Source: Arthrobacter alpinus
GTDB taxonomy: Bacteria > Actinomycetota > Actinomycetes > Actinomycetales > Micrococcaceae
Reading direction: 5' to 3'
DNA: 64,000 nucleotides
Assembly (NCBI RefSeq): GCF_001294625.1
Contig: NZ_CP012677.1
Span: forward strand, 3,472,001 to 3,536,000
Shown here: in pieces, positions 8,947 to 17,500 of the stretch
How the letters are laid out: the number at the start of each line of letters is the position of its first letter
How positions within the stretch are numbered: the stretch's first letter is position 1
The notes under the pieces: generated by a model
The model's input: the letters and a program-made list of their open reading frames with translations, nothing else
Databases searched by the model: none
What the model was told of the DNA's origin: nothing
Position numbers and translations under genes: made by a program

Positions 8947-9498
8947 TTAGAGGCTGATTCCGAAGTCCTTGGCCACGCCGGCCAGGCCGGTGGTGTAGCC
9001 CTGACCCAAGGCGCGGAACTTCCATTCGGTGCGGTGTCTGTAGAGCTCGCCGAAGATCAGGGCCGTGACGGAGTCCATGTTGGTGGCGGGGATCTCGAAG
9101 CGCAGAATTTCCCGGTTCTCGGCCGTGGAGAGGCGGATATGGGAATTACGCACCGCAGCAAAGGTACCCTTGCCACGCACATCCGGGTCGACGTAGACAA
9201 AGAACACGATCTTGGCGATGTCCTCCGGGACCCGTGAGAGGTCAACGTCAATCTGTTCCTGGTCTTCCTCACCGGCGAAGGTGACCGAGGCGTCGGCGCT
9301 GACCAGCTGGTTGAAAAACACCAGGTGGTCGTTGGAGGCGGCCACGCCGTTGGCGTCGCACATGACCGCGAAGGGCACCAGTTCAGCGCTTGGGCCGTGG
9401 CTGGGGATCGATTCCCAGCCCAGGCCCACCACCACATGGTCCAGTCCGGGGTTTTCAACTGTCAGGGCCGCGTTAGCCCCGGCTACTAGTGTTGCCAC
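8947..9498 (-). CDS. Divergent TerD-family protein
   Basis: 183 residues, TerD fold: VVVGLGWESIPS near the start, HLVFFNQLVSADASV, QIDVDLSRVPEDIAKIVFFV and the C-terminal TEWKFRALGQGYTTGL. In the other TerD proteins here the strand after the GLGW motif is DLDASAL, which supplies calcium ligands; in this copy it reads LVPFAVMCD, and the GDNRxGEG loop is replaced by AGEEDQEQ. It therefore probably lost one or both calcium sites. Start is GTG at 9498 with GGAAGG upstream, overlapping the preceding gene's end by 13 bases. Confidence 0.88.
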   Translation of the reverse strand: MATLVAGANAALTVENPGLDHVVVGLGWESIPSHGPSAELVPFAVMCDANGVAASNDHLVFFNQLVSADASVTFAGEEDQEQIDVDLSRVPEDIAKIVFFVYVDPDVRGKGTFAAVRNSHIRLSTAENREILRFEIPATNMDSVTALIFGELYRHRTEWKFRALGQGYTTGLAGVAKDFGISL

Positions 9499-10058
9499 GA
9501 CTGGCCTTCCAAACGCAATGGGTCCCTTTCAACGGGTACATGGGGTGCAGGGCGGTGCTCAAGTTGCAAGGCGGCGTCTTGGCCGGCAAACTTATCTGCC
9601 AAGAAACGCCCGTGGGTGGAGAGCTCCTCGACGGCGCCGATGCGGATCTGGTTGAGCAGATCCGCCAGCGTCTGCTCCAAGGTTGCCAATTGTTCGGCAA
9701 ACATGAAGGTCGCCTTGGATTCCTCGTCGTGGTGCGCCGGGGGCAGGGCCAGGTAGGCCTGCAACGGGGTGGGCACGTAGGAGCAGATCATGGCGTTGAG
9801 CAACACACGCTGCTCGGTGGAACAGCCGCGGATGCTGATGTCGGCCACGGCCTCGCGCATCAGGTCACCCAAATGGCGCAGCTGTGAGGTCAACAGCGGT
9901 GGCAGGTGGCTGCCGGAGCGTCGCACGGCAGCGCGGAGCGCATCCACTGCTGCACCCATTTCGGCGATCTCCGCCGCCACCGGGTCTAACGCGACGGCGG
10001 GCGGCACCTGGGGTGCCTGCCCGCCTCCGAAGAGACCACCTACAAAACGGCCAATCAT
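9486..10058 (-). CDS. Ter-operon helical protein of unknown function
   Basis: 190 residues, mostly alpha-helical, with a glycine-rich amphipathic start (MIGRFVGGLFGGG) and repeated leucine-spaced helices through residues 25-150. One cysteine-containing segment (IRGCSTEQRVLLNAMICSYV) stands out. No known domain recognised. It follows telA by 36 bases and overlaps the divergent TerD gene by 13. In Firmicutes telA is commonly paired with xpaC, another small helical protein; a similar partner role is a guess from position only. Confidence 0.75.
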   Translation of the reverse strand: MIGRFVGGLFGGGQAPQVPPAVALDPVAAEIAEMGAAVDALRAAVRRSGSHLPPLLTSQLRHLGDLMREAVADISIRGCSTEQRVLLNAMICSYVPTPLQAYLALPPAHHDEESKATFMFAEQLATLEQTLADLLNQIRIGAVEELSTHGRFLADKFAGQDAALQLEHRPAPHVPVERDPLRLEGQSWQH

Positions 10059-10094
10059 GTGCTTACCTTTGCTTCGTTGAAAGTACTTCCTAGG

Positions 10095-11288
10095 CTACTC
10101 CCGCTCGGACTGGCGTGAGCGCTCAAGGTACGGCTTGGCCTTGGCCAGCCCGTCCTCCAGCGCGTGCACTGTGCCTTCCATGTTCTTGGCCGCGGTGGCG
10201 CGGAACGTGTCGATTGCATCCATGGTGGCAAAGACGTTGTCGAAAGCCTTCTGCAAGGTCTCGACGCTGACGCCGGAGCTGGAAGCCTGCTGGTGGATGC
10301 GGACAGTTTGGTCCTTCAACATTTCACTGGTCTTCAAGATCATGTTGTTGGTGGTGGTATTGATGGCGTCGATCTGATCCAGCACCATCTTCTGGTTCGC
10401 CAGCGCTTGGGCCACAATGACTGCGGTGCGCAGGGCCGAAATGGTGGTGGTGCGGGCGCGGTCCACGCCCTTGATCAGCTCGACGTTGTTCTTGCGGATC
10501 AGGTCCATGGCCAGGTAGCCCTGTACGGACACGGCCAGCTGGGTCAGGATGTCCTGGTGGCGCTGGCGGATCGGGAATAGCACGTCGGCTTCAAGCTTCT
10601 GCGCCTGCTCGATCTGCCCGGAGGCGCGGGTTGCATCAATCTTCTCCACGCAGGCGGCGTCCAGAGCCTTGGCGAACACGGCGTACTCGCTCAGGCTCTG
10701 CATGGTCTCCCAGAGCTTGACCTTTTCGCCGGCCAGCGAGGCATTGTCCTTGAGGAGTTCGTCCTGGCCGGCCATGAGCGACTTGATGATGGCGTCAAGC
10801 TGAGTCTGTGCGGACTCGTACTTCTGGAAGTACTTGGCCATCTTGTTGCCGCCCGGGATGAAACCAAGGATTTTGCGGCCAACACTGAGGTCGGCGTTGT
10901 TGGGGGTCAGGTCCTCTACGGTGGTGCGCAGGTCATTGAGGGTGCCGGCAACCTGGGCCTGGGCACCGTTGCCGCTCTTCTTTGCCCCCGCCATGGACGT
11001 GGTGGAGCGCTCCAACATACGACTGGACGCGTCCGAGGACGAGGTCATTTCGGTGCCAGCCAGCTTGGAGATGCCGTCCACCTTTTCGGTGAACTCCGGG
11101 CTGCGGGCATCAAAGTTGGCAATCTCGGCGATGTATTCCTGCGCCTGGCGGTTGATCTCCACCTGGCGCTCGGCCGGGACCGGAACCATGCCCGGGGCCT
11201 GCTCCGGCTCAACGATACCGGGGGCGTCGGGGGCCTTCAGGACCAGTGAGGTTTCGGCTTCGGTGGGAGGAGTCAGCGGAGAGGTCAT
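10095..11288 (-). CDS. telA: TelA toxic-anion resistance family protein
   Basis: 397 residues, nearly all coiled-coil helix. Family segments include LGFIPGGNKMAKYFQKYESAQ, LDAIIKSLMAGQDELLKDNA, and RARTTTISALRTAVIVAQAL, followed by a long C-terminal helix ending in acidic/basic residues. TelA proteins are cytoplasmic and linked to tellurite, phage and antibiotic-stress tolerance; mechanism unknown. The N-terminal 40 residues are Pro/Glu-rich and probably flexible. Lies between the two paired terD genes and the small helical gene in the operon. Confidence 0.94.
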   Translation of the reverse strand: MTSPLTPPTEAETSLVLKAPDAPGIVEPEQAPGMVPVPAERQVEINRQAQEYIAEIANFDARSPEFTEKVDGISKLAGTEMTSSSDASSRMLERSTTSMAGAKKSGNGAQAQVAGTLNDLRTTVEDLTPNNADLSVGRKILGFIPGGNKMAKYFQKYESAQTQLDAIIKSLMAGQDELLKDNASLAGEKVKLWETMQSLSEYAVFAKALDAACVEKIDATRASGQIEQAQKLEADVLFPIRQRHQDILTQLAVSVQGYLAMDLIRKNNVELIKGVDRARTTTISALRTAVIVAQALANQKMVLDQIDAINTTTNNMILKTSEMLKDQTVRIHQQASSSGVSVETLQKAFDNVFATMDAIDTFRATAAKNMEGTVHALEDGLAKAKPYLERSRQSERE

Positions 11289-11349
11289 GTGTTTATCCAG
11301 ATTCGTTAGCGGTGGATACCGTGCGGTGATGGTGGGGAGGAATTGGGGA

Positions 11350-11931
11350 CTAGCCCAGTGGGACGCCGAAGTCAGTGGCGATTCCTGCCAGCCCGGTGGC
11401 GTAGCCCTGGCCGACGGCCTTGAACTTCCATTCGGCGCCGTTGCGGTAAATCTCGGCGAACAGCATGGACGTTTCCGGGGCCGCGTCCTCGCTCAAGTCG
11501 AAGCGCACGATCTCGGTGTCGTTACTGGCGTTGACTACACGGCAGTATGCGCCGCGGACCTGACCAAAGTTCTGTCGGCGTTCCTCGGCCTTGTCGATCG
11601 AGACGACGATGACAACACGGTCGACGTCGGCAGCGATCTTGGTGAGGTCGATGGCGATTTGTTCGTCGTCACCGGCGCCTTCACCCGAGCGATTGTCACC
11701 CTTGTGGACCACTGAGCCGTCCTTGGCTGAGGGCTGGTTGTAGAAGATGAAGTCGTCGCCGGAACGGACCTTGCCGTTTGTACCCAGCAGCAAGGCCGAG
11801 GCATCCAGGTCGAAGGCCTCGCCTGTTGTGGTGCGCGGATCCCAGCCCAAACCAACCAGCGCCTGTGCAAGGCCTGGATCGGTTTTGGTCAGTGAGAGGT
11901 TATTACCTTTTTCAAGCGTCAATCCAGCCAT
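11350..11931 (-). CDS. terD: TerD-family calcium-binding stress protein (copy 1)
   Basis: 193 residues, full-length TerD. Key elements: [29 protein letters not shown] with acidic ligands, [25 protein letters not shown] (second calcium loop) and [18 protein letters not shown]. All expected calcium ligands are present. About three quarters identical by eye to the next copy at 12000-12581, with the same length, so the pair arose by tandem duplication. Separated from telA by 61 bases and from the other copy by 68. Confidence 0.94.
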   Translation of the reverse strand: MAGLTLEKGNNLSLTKTDPGLAQALVGLGWDPRTTTGEAFDLDASALLLGTNGKVRSGDDFIFYNQPSAKDGSVVHKGDNRSGEGAGDDEQIAIDLTKIAADVDRVVIVVSIDKAEERRQNFGQVRGAYCRVVNASNDTEIVRFDLSEDAAPETSMLFAEIYRNGAEWKFKAVGQGYATGLAGIATDFGVPLG

Positions 11932-11999
11932 GAAGTCTTATCCTTCGTTTCGATTGTTCTCAAGCGTACCCGCGACGAGTTCGCGGCGGGAGGGGGGAA

Positions 12000-12581
12000 C
12001 TAGTCCAGGGCAATCCCAAAATCGGTGGCGATACCGTGCAGGCCGGCGGCGTACCCCTGACCCACGGCGCGGAACTTCCATTCGGCGCCACTTCGGTAGA
12101 TCTCCGCAAAGATCATGGTGGTTTCCGACGCGGCGTCCTCGGAGAGGTCGTAGCGGACAATTTCGGTGTCGGTGTCCTGGTTGACCACACGGCAGAACGC
12201 GTCGCGGACCTGGCCGAAGTTTTGGCGGCGGGCATCTGCCTGGTCGATGGAAACCACAATGATGACCCGGTCGATGTCGGCCGAGACCGCATTGAGGTTG
12301 ATCAGGATCTGCTCGTCGTCGCCGTCGCCCTCGCCGGTACGGTTATCGCCCTGATGGACTACCGAACCGTCCTTGGCCTCAAGCTGGTTGTAAAAGATGA
12401 AGTCGTCATTGGAACGGACCTTGCCGTTCTTGCCAATCAGGAGTGCGGAAGCATCCAGATCGAAGGCTTCCCCGCTGGTGGTGCGGGGGTCCCACCCTAA
12501 CCCGATCATGGCCTTGCTCAAACCGGGATCGGCCTTGGTCAGGGAAAGGTTGCTGCCTTTGGACAGTGTCAAAGATGCCAT
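12000..12581 (-). CDS. terD: TerD-family calcium-binding stress protein (copy 2)
   Basis: 193 residues with intact TerD features: [50 protein letters not shown] and FRAVGQGYAAGL. TerD proteins bind two calcium ions and act in the cytosol in metal, acid and oxidative stress. Near-identical in layout to the copy at 11350-11931; differences cluster in the middle surface ([10 protein letters not shown] against [10 protein letters not shown]) and the last residues. Preceded by a 42-base gap carrying CGAAGGAG just upstream of the ATG. Confidence 0.94.
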   Translation of the reverse strand: MASLTLSKGSNLSLTKADPGLSKAMIGLGWDPRTTSGEAFDLDASALLIGKNGKVRSNDDFIFYNQLEAKDGSVVHQGDNRTGEGDGDDEQILINLNAVSADIDRVIIVVSIDQADARRQNFGQVRDAFCRVVNQDTDTEIVRYDLSEDAASETTMIFAEIYRSGAEWKFRAVGQGYAAGLHGIATDFGIALD

Positions 12582-12623
12582 GGTGTTGTACTCCTTCGCT
12601 GGTTGCTGATGTTCGGGGAACAG

Positions 12624-13214
12624 TTAGAGGGCGTTGGCGGCCGGGGCTACTAGGTCCATGGCGGTGCGGCCGTTGGCGCGCTCCCCAATGGCCTTGAATG
12701 ACCAACCGGAACCCTCACGGGACACCTTGGCCATGATCATGGCGGTGTGGGTGCCTGCGTCGGTAAGCTGGAAACGGGCCACCTCAGGCGAACCGGCGGT
12801 GGAATCGTCCACCAGGCGGCAGAAGGCGTTTTCCACTTGATCGAACGTCTGGCGGCTGTAGCTGCTGATGACAAACACAATCTGCTCCACGGCCGGGGAG
12901 ACCTTGCCCAGGTCAACGTGGATCACCTCGTCGTCACCGTCGCCCTCACCTGTCAGGTTGTCTCCGGCGTGCTGAGCGGATCCGTCCTTACTTGCGAGCT
13001 GGTTGAAGAACACCACGTCCAGGGCCTTGCCGTCCTTGCCAAAGAAGATGGCTGAGGCGTCAAGGTCGATGTCGGCGGCTTTCTTCATGCCGAACAGTCC
13101 GCGCTTGACGGGGGCTGCGGTGTCCCAGCCCAACCCCATGCGCACCCGGGTGAGGGCGGCGCCGTCGGTCTTCTTCAGTGAAAGTGCTTGGCCCTTTTGC
13201 AAGCTAAGTCCCAT
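12624..13214 (-). CDS. TerD-family protein, TerZ-like branch
   Basis: 196 residues. Differs from the two neighbouring copies by an insertion GLFGMKKAADIDLDAS before the first calcium strand and by KDGKALDVVFFNQL after it, both typical of the TerZ/CABP-like branch. The second loop GDNLTGEGDGDDEVI is intact. The C-terminus ends MDLVAPAANAL instead of the TDFG motif. First TerD gene after the TerC-like gene (33-base gap), so the locus encodes at least three subtypes of TerD. Confidence 0.92.
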   Translation of the reverse strand: MGLSLQKGQALSLKKTDGAALTRVRMGLGWDTAAPVKRGLFGMKKAADIDLDASAIFFGKDGKALDVVFFNQLASKDGSAQHAGDNLTGEGDGDDEVIHVDLGKVSPAVEQIVFVISSYSRQTFDQVENAFCRLVDDSTAGSPEVARFQLTDAGTHTAMIMAKVSREGSGWSFKAIGERANGRTAMDLVAPAANAL

Positions 13215-13247
13215 AATGAATTACTCCTCTAGAAAAATTGCTCGAAT

Positions 13248-14330
13248 TTAGTTGGAAAGATGGTGTTCTTTAGCCGTTTCTTCAACGGCTTTCTTCTTAT
13301 TGCGCAGAAGCGAGGAGCCGAATGAGGCTCCAATGAAAACGACACCGATGACGCCGGTGATTACTTCGTTGATTTCTACACTAATGGTGAGCAGCAAAAT
13401 AATGGAAAGGGCGCCAATGGCCCAGTGCGCACCGTGGTCAAGGTATTCGAACTCGTCAAGGGTTCCTTCACGGACCAGGAAGACCGTCAGCGAACGCACG
13501 AAGATGGCACCAATCAAGCCCAGGCCCAGGGCGATCAGGATGGGGTCCGAGGTGATGGCAAAGGCGCCAATGACGCCGTCGAAGGAGAAAGACGCGTCAA
13601 TGACTTCCAGATAAAGGAAGAGCATAAACGCTGCCTTTCCCACTGCCGCCCCCACACCTTTACTCGACTTCTTAGGTTTCTGATCCTCGTCCGCGCCAGG
13701 GATTGTGAAAAGATCGCCCAAGCCATTGACCAGCAGATAGGTGACCATGCCCAAAATACCGGCAATCAAAACGTCAGCTTCCTTGCCGGGACGGACCATG
13801 GAGGCGGAGACCACCAGCAGGATCAGGCCAATCGACAAGGAGGCCCCGTGCAATCTGCCGATGAATGCCAGCGGCTTCTCCAAGAAGCTGATCCAGCGAA
13901 GTTCACGTTCCTCAAACATGAAGTCAAGGAACAGCATCAGTAGAAAAATCCCGCCAAAGGCGGCTATTTGGGGGTGTGCCTCATGGAGCAGGTAGGCGTA
14001 GGAACCGGGCTCGTGGATGCCGCCCTTCTCCAAGGCAAGCGAAACGGCCTGAACCGGGTTCAGGTTTGCCGTGACGCCCACTATCAACAGTGGGAAGGCA
14101 ATACGCATGCCCAGGACGGCGATCAGAATGCCGACCGTGAGGAAGATTGTCTGCCAAAAGGCGCTCAACTTTTCCAGAATGCGGGCGTTGACCACGGCGT
14201 TGTCAAAGCTGAGGCTGATTTCGAGCGCACCGAGGATGGCGCAGAGTATGAGAGCTTCAACGCCGCCGTAGAAGAACGCGACCATGAGCGCCACGGCAGT
14301 GATCGCGAACGACCACCCAAATGTCTTCAT
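13248..14330 (-). CDS. TerC-superfamily membrane protein (DUF475/YkoY type)
   Basis: 360 residues, about eight to nine membrane segments. The conserved LGALEISLSFDNAVVNARIL near the N-terminus carries the acidic residues within a membrane helix typical of TerC proteins, and its mirror EVIDASFSFDGVIGAFAIT lies in the second half. DUF475 proteins are the TerC branch found with TerD genes and are thought to be metal exporters or to metalate exported proteins. The frame starts with GTG at 14336, but ATG at 14330 gives the usual MKTFGWSF start. First gene of the Ter operon; the operon promoter should lie in 14337-14470, where I could not fix -35/-10 boxes. Confidence 0.9.
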   Translation of the reverse strand: MKTFGWSFAITAVALMVAFFYGGVEALILCAILGALEISLSFDNAVVNARILEKLSAFWQTIFLTVGILIAVLGMRIAFPLLIVGVTANLNPVQAVSLALEKGGIHEPGSYAYLLHEAHPQIAAFGGIFLLMLFLDFMFEERELRWISFLEKPLAFIGRLHGASLSIGLILLVVSASMVRPGKEADVLIAGILGMVTYLLVNGLGDLFTIPGADEDQKPKKSSKGVGAAVGKAAFMLFLYLEVIDASFSFDGVIGAFAITSDPILIALGLGLIGAIFVRSLTVFLVREGTLDEFEYLDHGAHWAIGALSIILLLTISVEINEVITGVIGVVFIGASFGSSLLRNKKKAVEETAKEHHLSN

Positions 14331-14508
14331 GAACACGCGGCGACTAGCTCCTCGAGAGTGCCCGGTCTTGGACGGGCGGGTTTTGTAGCGGGCTTCGTTG
14401 CCAGCCGATCGACCCTACGGTCCAAAGACTGTGAAGCTTTTATCAATTATCTCCGCTTGGCCGCCTAATTCCTAATGGATTGGCGGAAACAGAGCTGGGA
14501 AAACCCTG

Positions 14509-15589
14509 ATGATTTGCCGCAGGTATGGGGTGGGTCAGCCGCAGACTGGCGACCATGGCCAGTGGACTGCATCCCGGCTGCGGGCGCTGAATCGGTGGGC
14601 GGCAGATGCTGTGGAAGCCGGGCTGATGGTCCCCTGCCAGGAAGGCTTGGAGCGGATCGCAGCGGCTAAGGTCGCCGAGCACGTTGGCCTTAAACCGCCG
14701 GTGGTCCTTGCCTGGGCGGCAACCTTGAATTGGTTGATGGGCCAGGCTGCATTTGGTGTCGCGGAGCCACACCTTCAACTCCCTGACAACCTCTGGGTTC
14801 CTGCTGGAATGGACCTGGTCGTTGAAGACCTGGACAAGCCAGCGAAGGTGCCGGCACTGAAAGAGGCGCAGACACCGGCGTCGAGCAAGCTGCCCAACTG
14901 GGAGTCCGCTGCCCGGGAACAGGTGCTCCAGGCCATCACGCGTTACACGAAGCCGCTGCACGAACTCAAGGCTCGTGACGCTAATGAAGGTGATACCCGC
15001 CTGGTTGTCACCGACATCCTCTGTGAGGGCCTGGACTATGACAAGTTCAGGGACCTGACCACCGAATACATGGTTCGGCAGGACTTTTGCCAACTATGGC
15101 GTGCGGATCGATAAGCAACTGGTGGCCTTCATTGAGGTGAAACGGATCAGCCAGAAACTCAACGAGCGGCACCTGCGGCAAGTGCAGATGTACTCGGTCA
15201 ATGAGGGCATTGAATGGATGGTCCTCACCAACGGTGCCGTGTGGCAGGCCCATCACCTCACGGGCGGGCTGCCTGTGATTGTCAACATGGCCTTCGAGAT
15301 TGACCTGCTGGGCCCGGCGCCGCTGGAGGAGAAAGCGGAGCTGATGTTCCTGATCCACCGCGAGGCGCTGAAACGCCGGCGCATCGACGAATTGTGGAAG
15401 CACAGTGCTGCCACCGAGCCCAAGGCCCTGTTGGAGCTCATTCTCTCCGACACCATGCTGGAACAGATTCGCAAGGAAGTGAAGCGACGTACGGGCATTA
15501 CCACCACGCCCGAGGCTCTGGGTGAGGTCATTCGCACCGAGATCGTGGACCCGAAACTCCTGGCCAAGGTCTATAAGTCCTCTCGGTAA
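14509..15589 (+). pseudogene. Restriction-endonuclease-like gene (HSDR_N type) split by a one-base frameshift
   Basis: Two overlapping frames read as one protein if a single T is removed from TTTT at 15085-15088: the first frame ends ...TEYMVRQDF and the second resumes ANYGVRIDKQLVAFIEVKR. The joined product has the PD-(D/E)xK arrangement of type I restriction HsdR N-terminal-like nucleases: TEYMVRQDF, then an Asp-containing strand and the EVKR catalytic strand, followed by helix and QVQMYSVNEGIEWMVLTNG. The C-terminal 90 residues are helical. The first 130 residues are unlike this family and I cannot name them; the start at 14509 is a guess. It may be a decayed gene or an artefact of a homopolymer read error. 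No methylase is nearby. Confidence 0.75.
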
Positions 15590-15636
15590 GTCCTCAAGGA
15601 AAGCAACGGAGGTGGACCGGCCATAGACTGGCGACC

Positions 15637-16644
15637 ATGACGAGCGCGCTGATCACCTTGCCCAAAGCCGAGCTGCACTTGCACATTGAAGGCACACTGG
15701 AACCGGAACTGATCCTGGAACTGGCGGCCCGCAACGGCATCACCTTGCCCTTCCCCACGCTGGGGGAGCTACGGGAACAGTACGAATTTGCCGACCTTCA
15801 GTCCTTCTTGAACCTGTACTACGCCAACATGGCCGTCCTGGTCACGGCCGAAGACTTTGCCGACATGACCCGTGCCTATCTGAGCCGAGCCAAGGATTCC
15901 GGCGTGCGGCACGCCGAAATCATGTTTGACCCGCAGGCGCACCTGTTCCGCGGTGTTGAACTGGCGACGGCGGTCACCGGCATAGCGGAGGCGCTCGCCT
16001 CCAGCGAGGCAGAGTTTGGCATCAGCACCGGGCTGATCGCTGCATTCCTGCGCGATGCGCCCGAAGCCTCCGCCTTGGAAGTCTTGGAAGAATTGCTGGC
16101 GATGGGCGCGCCCATCATCGGCATTGGCCTTGACTCCGCAGAAGTGGGGAATCCGCCGTCGAAGTTTGTCCGCCTATATAAACGTGCACGCGCCGCCGGC
16201 CTGCGCCTGGTGGCCCACGCAGGCGAGGAAGGCCCGGCCAGCTATGTGTGGGACGCGCTGGATCTGCTCGGAGCGCAGCGGATCGACCATGGCATTCGCA
16301 GTGTTGAGGACGCCGTGCTGGTCAAGCGGCTGGCCAAGGAGCAGATTCCGTTGACGGTGTGCCCGCTCTCCAATGTGCGTCTGCGTGCCGTGGACACGCT
16401 GGCCGCGCACCCCGTGGTGCACATGCTCGCCACGGGGCTGAATGTGTGTATCAATTCCGATGACCCTGCCTACTTTGGTGGCTACCTGGGCAGCAATTTT
16501 CAGGCCCTGGTGGCAGAGTTTGACTTCGATGCCGACACTTTGGCGACGTTGGCGGGGAACTCCATCCGCTCCTCCTTTGCCACGCCTGCGCGTAAGTCGG
16601 AGTTGCTGGCCGAACTTGCCGTATGGCGGGCCCACCAAGACTGA
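15637..16644 (+). CDS. add: Adenosine/adenine deaminase
   Basis: 335 residues, the usual length. Metal-dependent deaminase of the TIM-barrel type: zinc ligands in AELHLHIEGT near residue 15, catalytic HAGEEGPASYVW (His and Glu), DHGIRSVED with the conserved His, and CINSDDPAYFGG with the aspartate. The HAGEEGP and CPLSNVRL wording is also that of adenine deaminases, so the substrate may be adenine rather than adenosine. A -10-like TAGACT lies 7 bases before the ATG and no Shine-Dalgarno is in place (GGAGG is more than 20 bases away), so the message may be leaderless. Ends 10 bases before a long palindrome. Confidence 0.93.
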   Translation: MTSALITLPKAELHLHIEGTLEPELILELAARNGITLPFPTLGELREQYEFADLQSFLNLYYANMAVLVTAEDFADMTRAYLSRAKDSGVRHAEIMFDPQAHLFRGVELATAVTGIAEALASSEAEFGISTGLIAAFLRDAPEASALEVLEELLAMGAPIIGIGLDSAEVGNPPSKFVRLYKRARAAGLRLVAHAGEEGPASYVWDALDLLGAQRIDHGIRSVEDAVLVKRLAKEQIPLTVCPLSNVRLRAVDTLAAHPVVHMLATGLNVCINSDDPAYFGGYLGSNFQALVAEFDFDADTLATLAGNSIRSSFATPARKSELLAELAVWRAHQD

Positions 16645-16654
16645 GCCACTCGCC

Positions 16655-16718
16655 AGAACGGGGCCAACCCGCGAGAACGGTGGGTCTAGGTCCCGTTCTC
16701 GCGGGTTGGCCCCGTTCT
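16655..16718. terminator. 26-bp perfect inverted repeat between convergent genes
   Basis: Arms 16655-16680 and 16693-16718 are exactly complementary, with a 12-base loop. Each arm holds two copies of GAACGG flanking CCAACCCGCGA. It lies between the stops of the deaminase and the exporter genes, so it can terminate transcription from both sides. There is no T-tract. Confidence 0.8.
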
Positions 16719-16724
16719 CGCCCC

Positions 16725-17393
16725 TTACGCCCGGGCGAACAGGACCCCGGCGGCATTCATGGCCGGGCCGGCCTGCTCAGCCAGCAGGAACGCGCCGAGC
16801 CCGCACATGATGATGCCGCTGGCCAGGCTGATCCCCCGCGCCGCATTGGGACGGGAACGCAGGAGTTTGCGTGAACCGGCGGCGACCACCGTATAGATGA
16901 TCGCCGCCGAGGCCACGAATGACATTCCCAGGATGGCCGACTGCAGCGGCACTGGGAACTCGGCATGCGGGCGGATGAACTGCGGCGTCAGGGCCAGGAA
17001 CAGCAGCATGCCCTTGGGGTTGATGCTGCTAACCCCAAAACCGTTCAGGAACGCGCCGAGGGGAGATCCGGCGTCGCCCGTGGAGCCGGAGGCGTCAGTG
17101 GTGAAGCCGGCGCCGCGCCACGACTTCACTGTTGAGACGCCCAGCCACAACAGGTACAAAGCGCCGGCCACCGTCAGCCACAACAGCAGGGCAGGTACGG
17201 CGGCCATGAGTGCGGCGATTCCGGCGGCGAGCAAGATGGTGTGCAGCACGTACCCGCTGCACAGTCCTGCAATGGCCGGTGCGAAGCTGCGTTCGCGCAA
17301 TCCAGCCGATATGGAATAGGCCCAGTCCGGCCCCGGCGTGCAGGTCAAGGTGACGGCGACGATGAGGAATCCGATGAGTGCCTGCGGATCCAT
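16725..17393 (-). CDS. LysE-family (RhtB-type) amino acid exporter
   Basis: 222 residues from ATG at 17393 (the open frame extends further back but MDPQALIGFL is the family start). About six membrane segments; family motifs are TPGPDWAYSISAGLRE (compare the TPGP of RhtB/LysE exporters) and INPKGMLLFLALTPQF. It probably exports a neutral amino acid or threonine/homoserine-like compound. Divergent from an Lrp-type regulator 107 bases away, which likely controls it. Longer loop TTDASGSTGDAGS in the middle is low complexity. Confidence 0.9.
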   Translation of the reverse strand: MDPQALIGFLIVAVTLTCTPGPDWAYSISAGLRERSFAPAIAGLCSGYVLHTILLAAGIAALMAAVPALLLWLTVAGALYLLWLGVSTVKSWRGAGFTTDASGSTGDAGSPLGAFLNGFGVSSINPKGMLLFLALTPQFIRPHAEFPVPLQSAILGMSFVASAAIIYTVVAAGSRKLLRSRPNAARGISLASGIIMCGLGAFLLAEQAGPAMNAAGVLFARA

Positions 17394-17500
17394 GATGCTC
17401 CTGAAATGGAAGTGATGATGCAAGCAAGCTTAGGGAAATTGTTGCCACAAGTGCTTACTATTTACTGCTCCAAACGGGTCGATTGAGATAGAATCAGTAA

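Noticed and set aside
14476..14511. The frame ahead of the restriction-like gene reads GGNRAGKT, like a Walker A or phage terminase motif
   Set aside because: No start codon precedes it in the frame (stop at 14473), and the following sequence does not continue as an ATPase.
14443..15093. 216-residue open frame on the minus strand
   Set aside because: It mirrors the plus-strand restriction-like gene, has no recognisable domain and no ribosome site.
15622..15640. AGACTGGCGACCATG duplicated near 14547 and 15625, considered as a recombination footprint
   Set aside because: The match is only 15 bases; the copy at 15625 is more simply a -10-like box before a leaderless ATG, and no flanking homology extends it.
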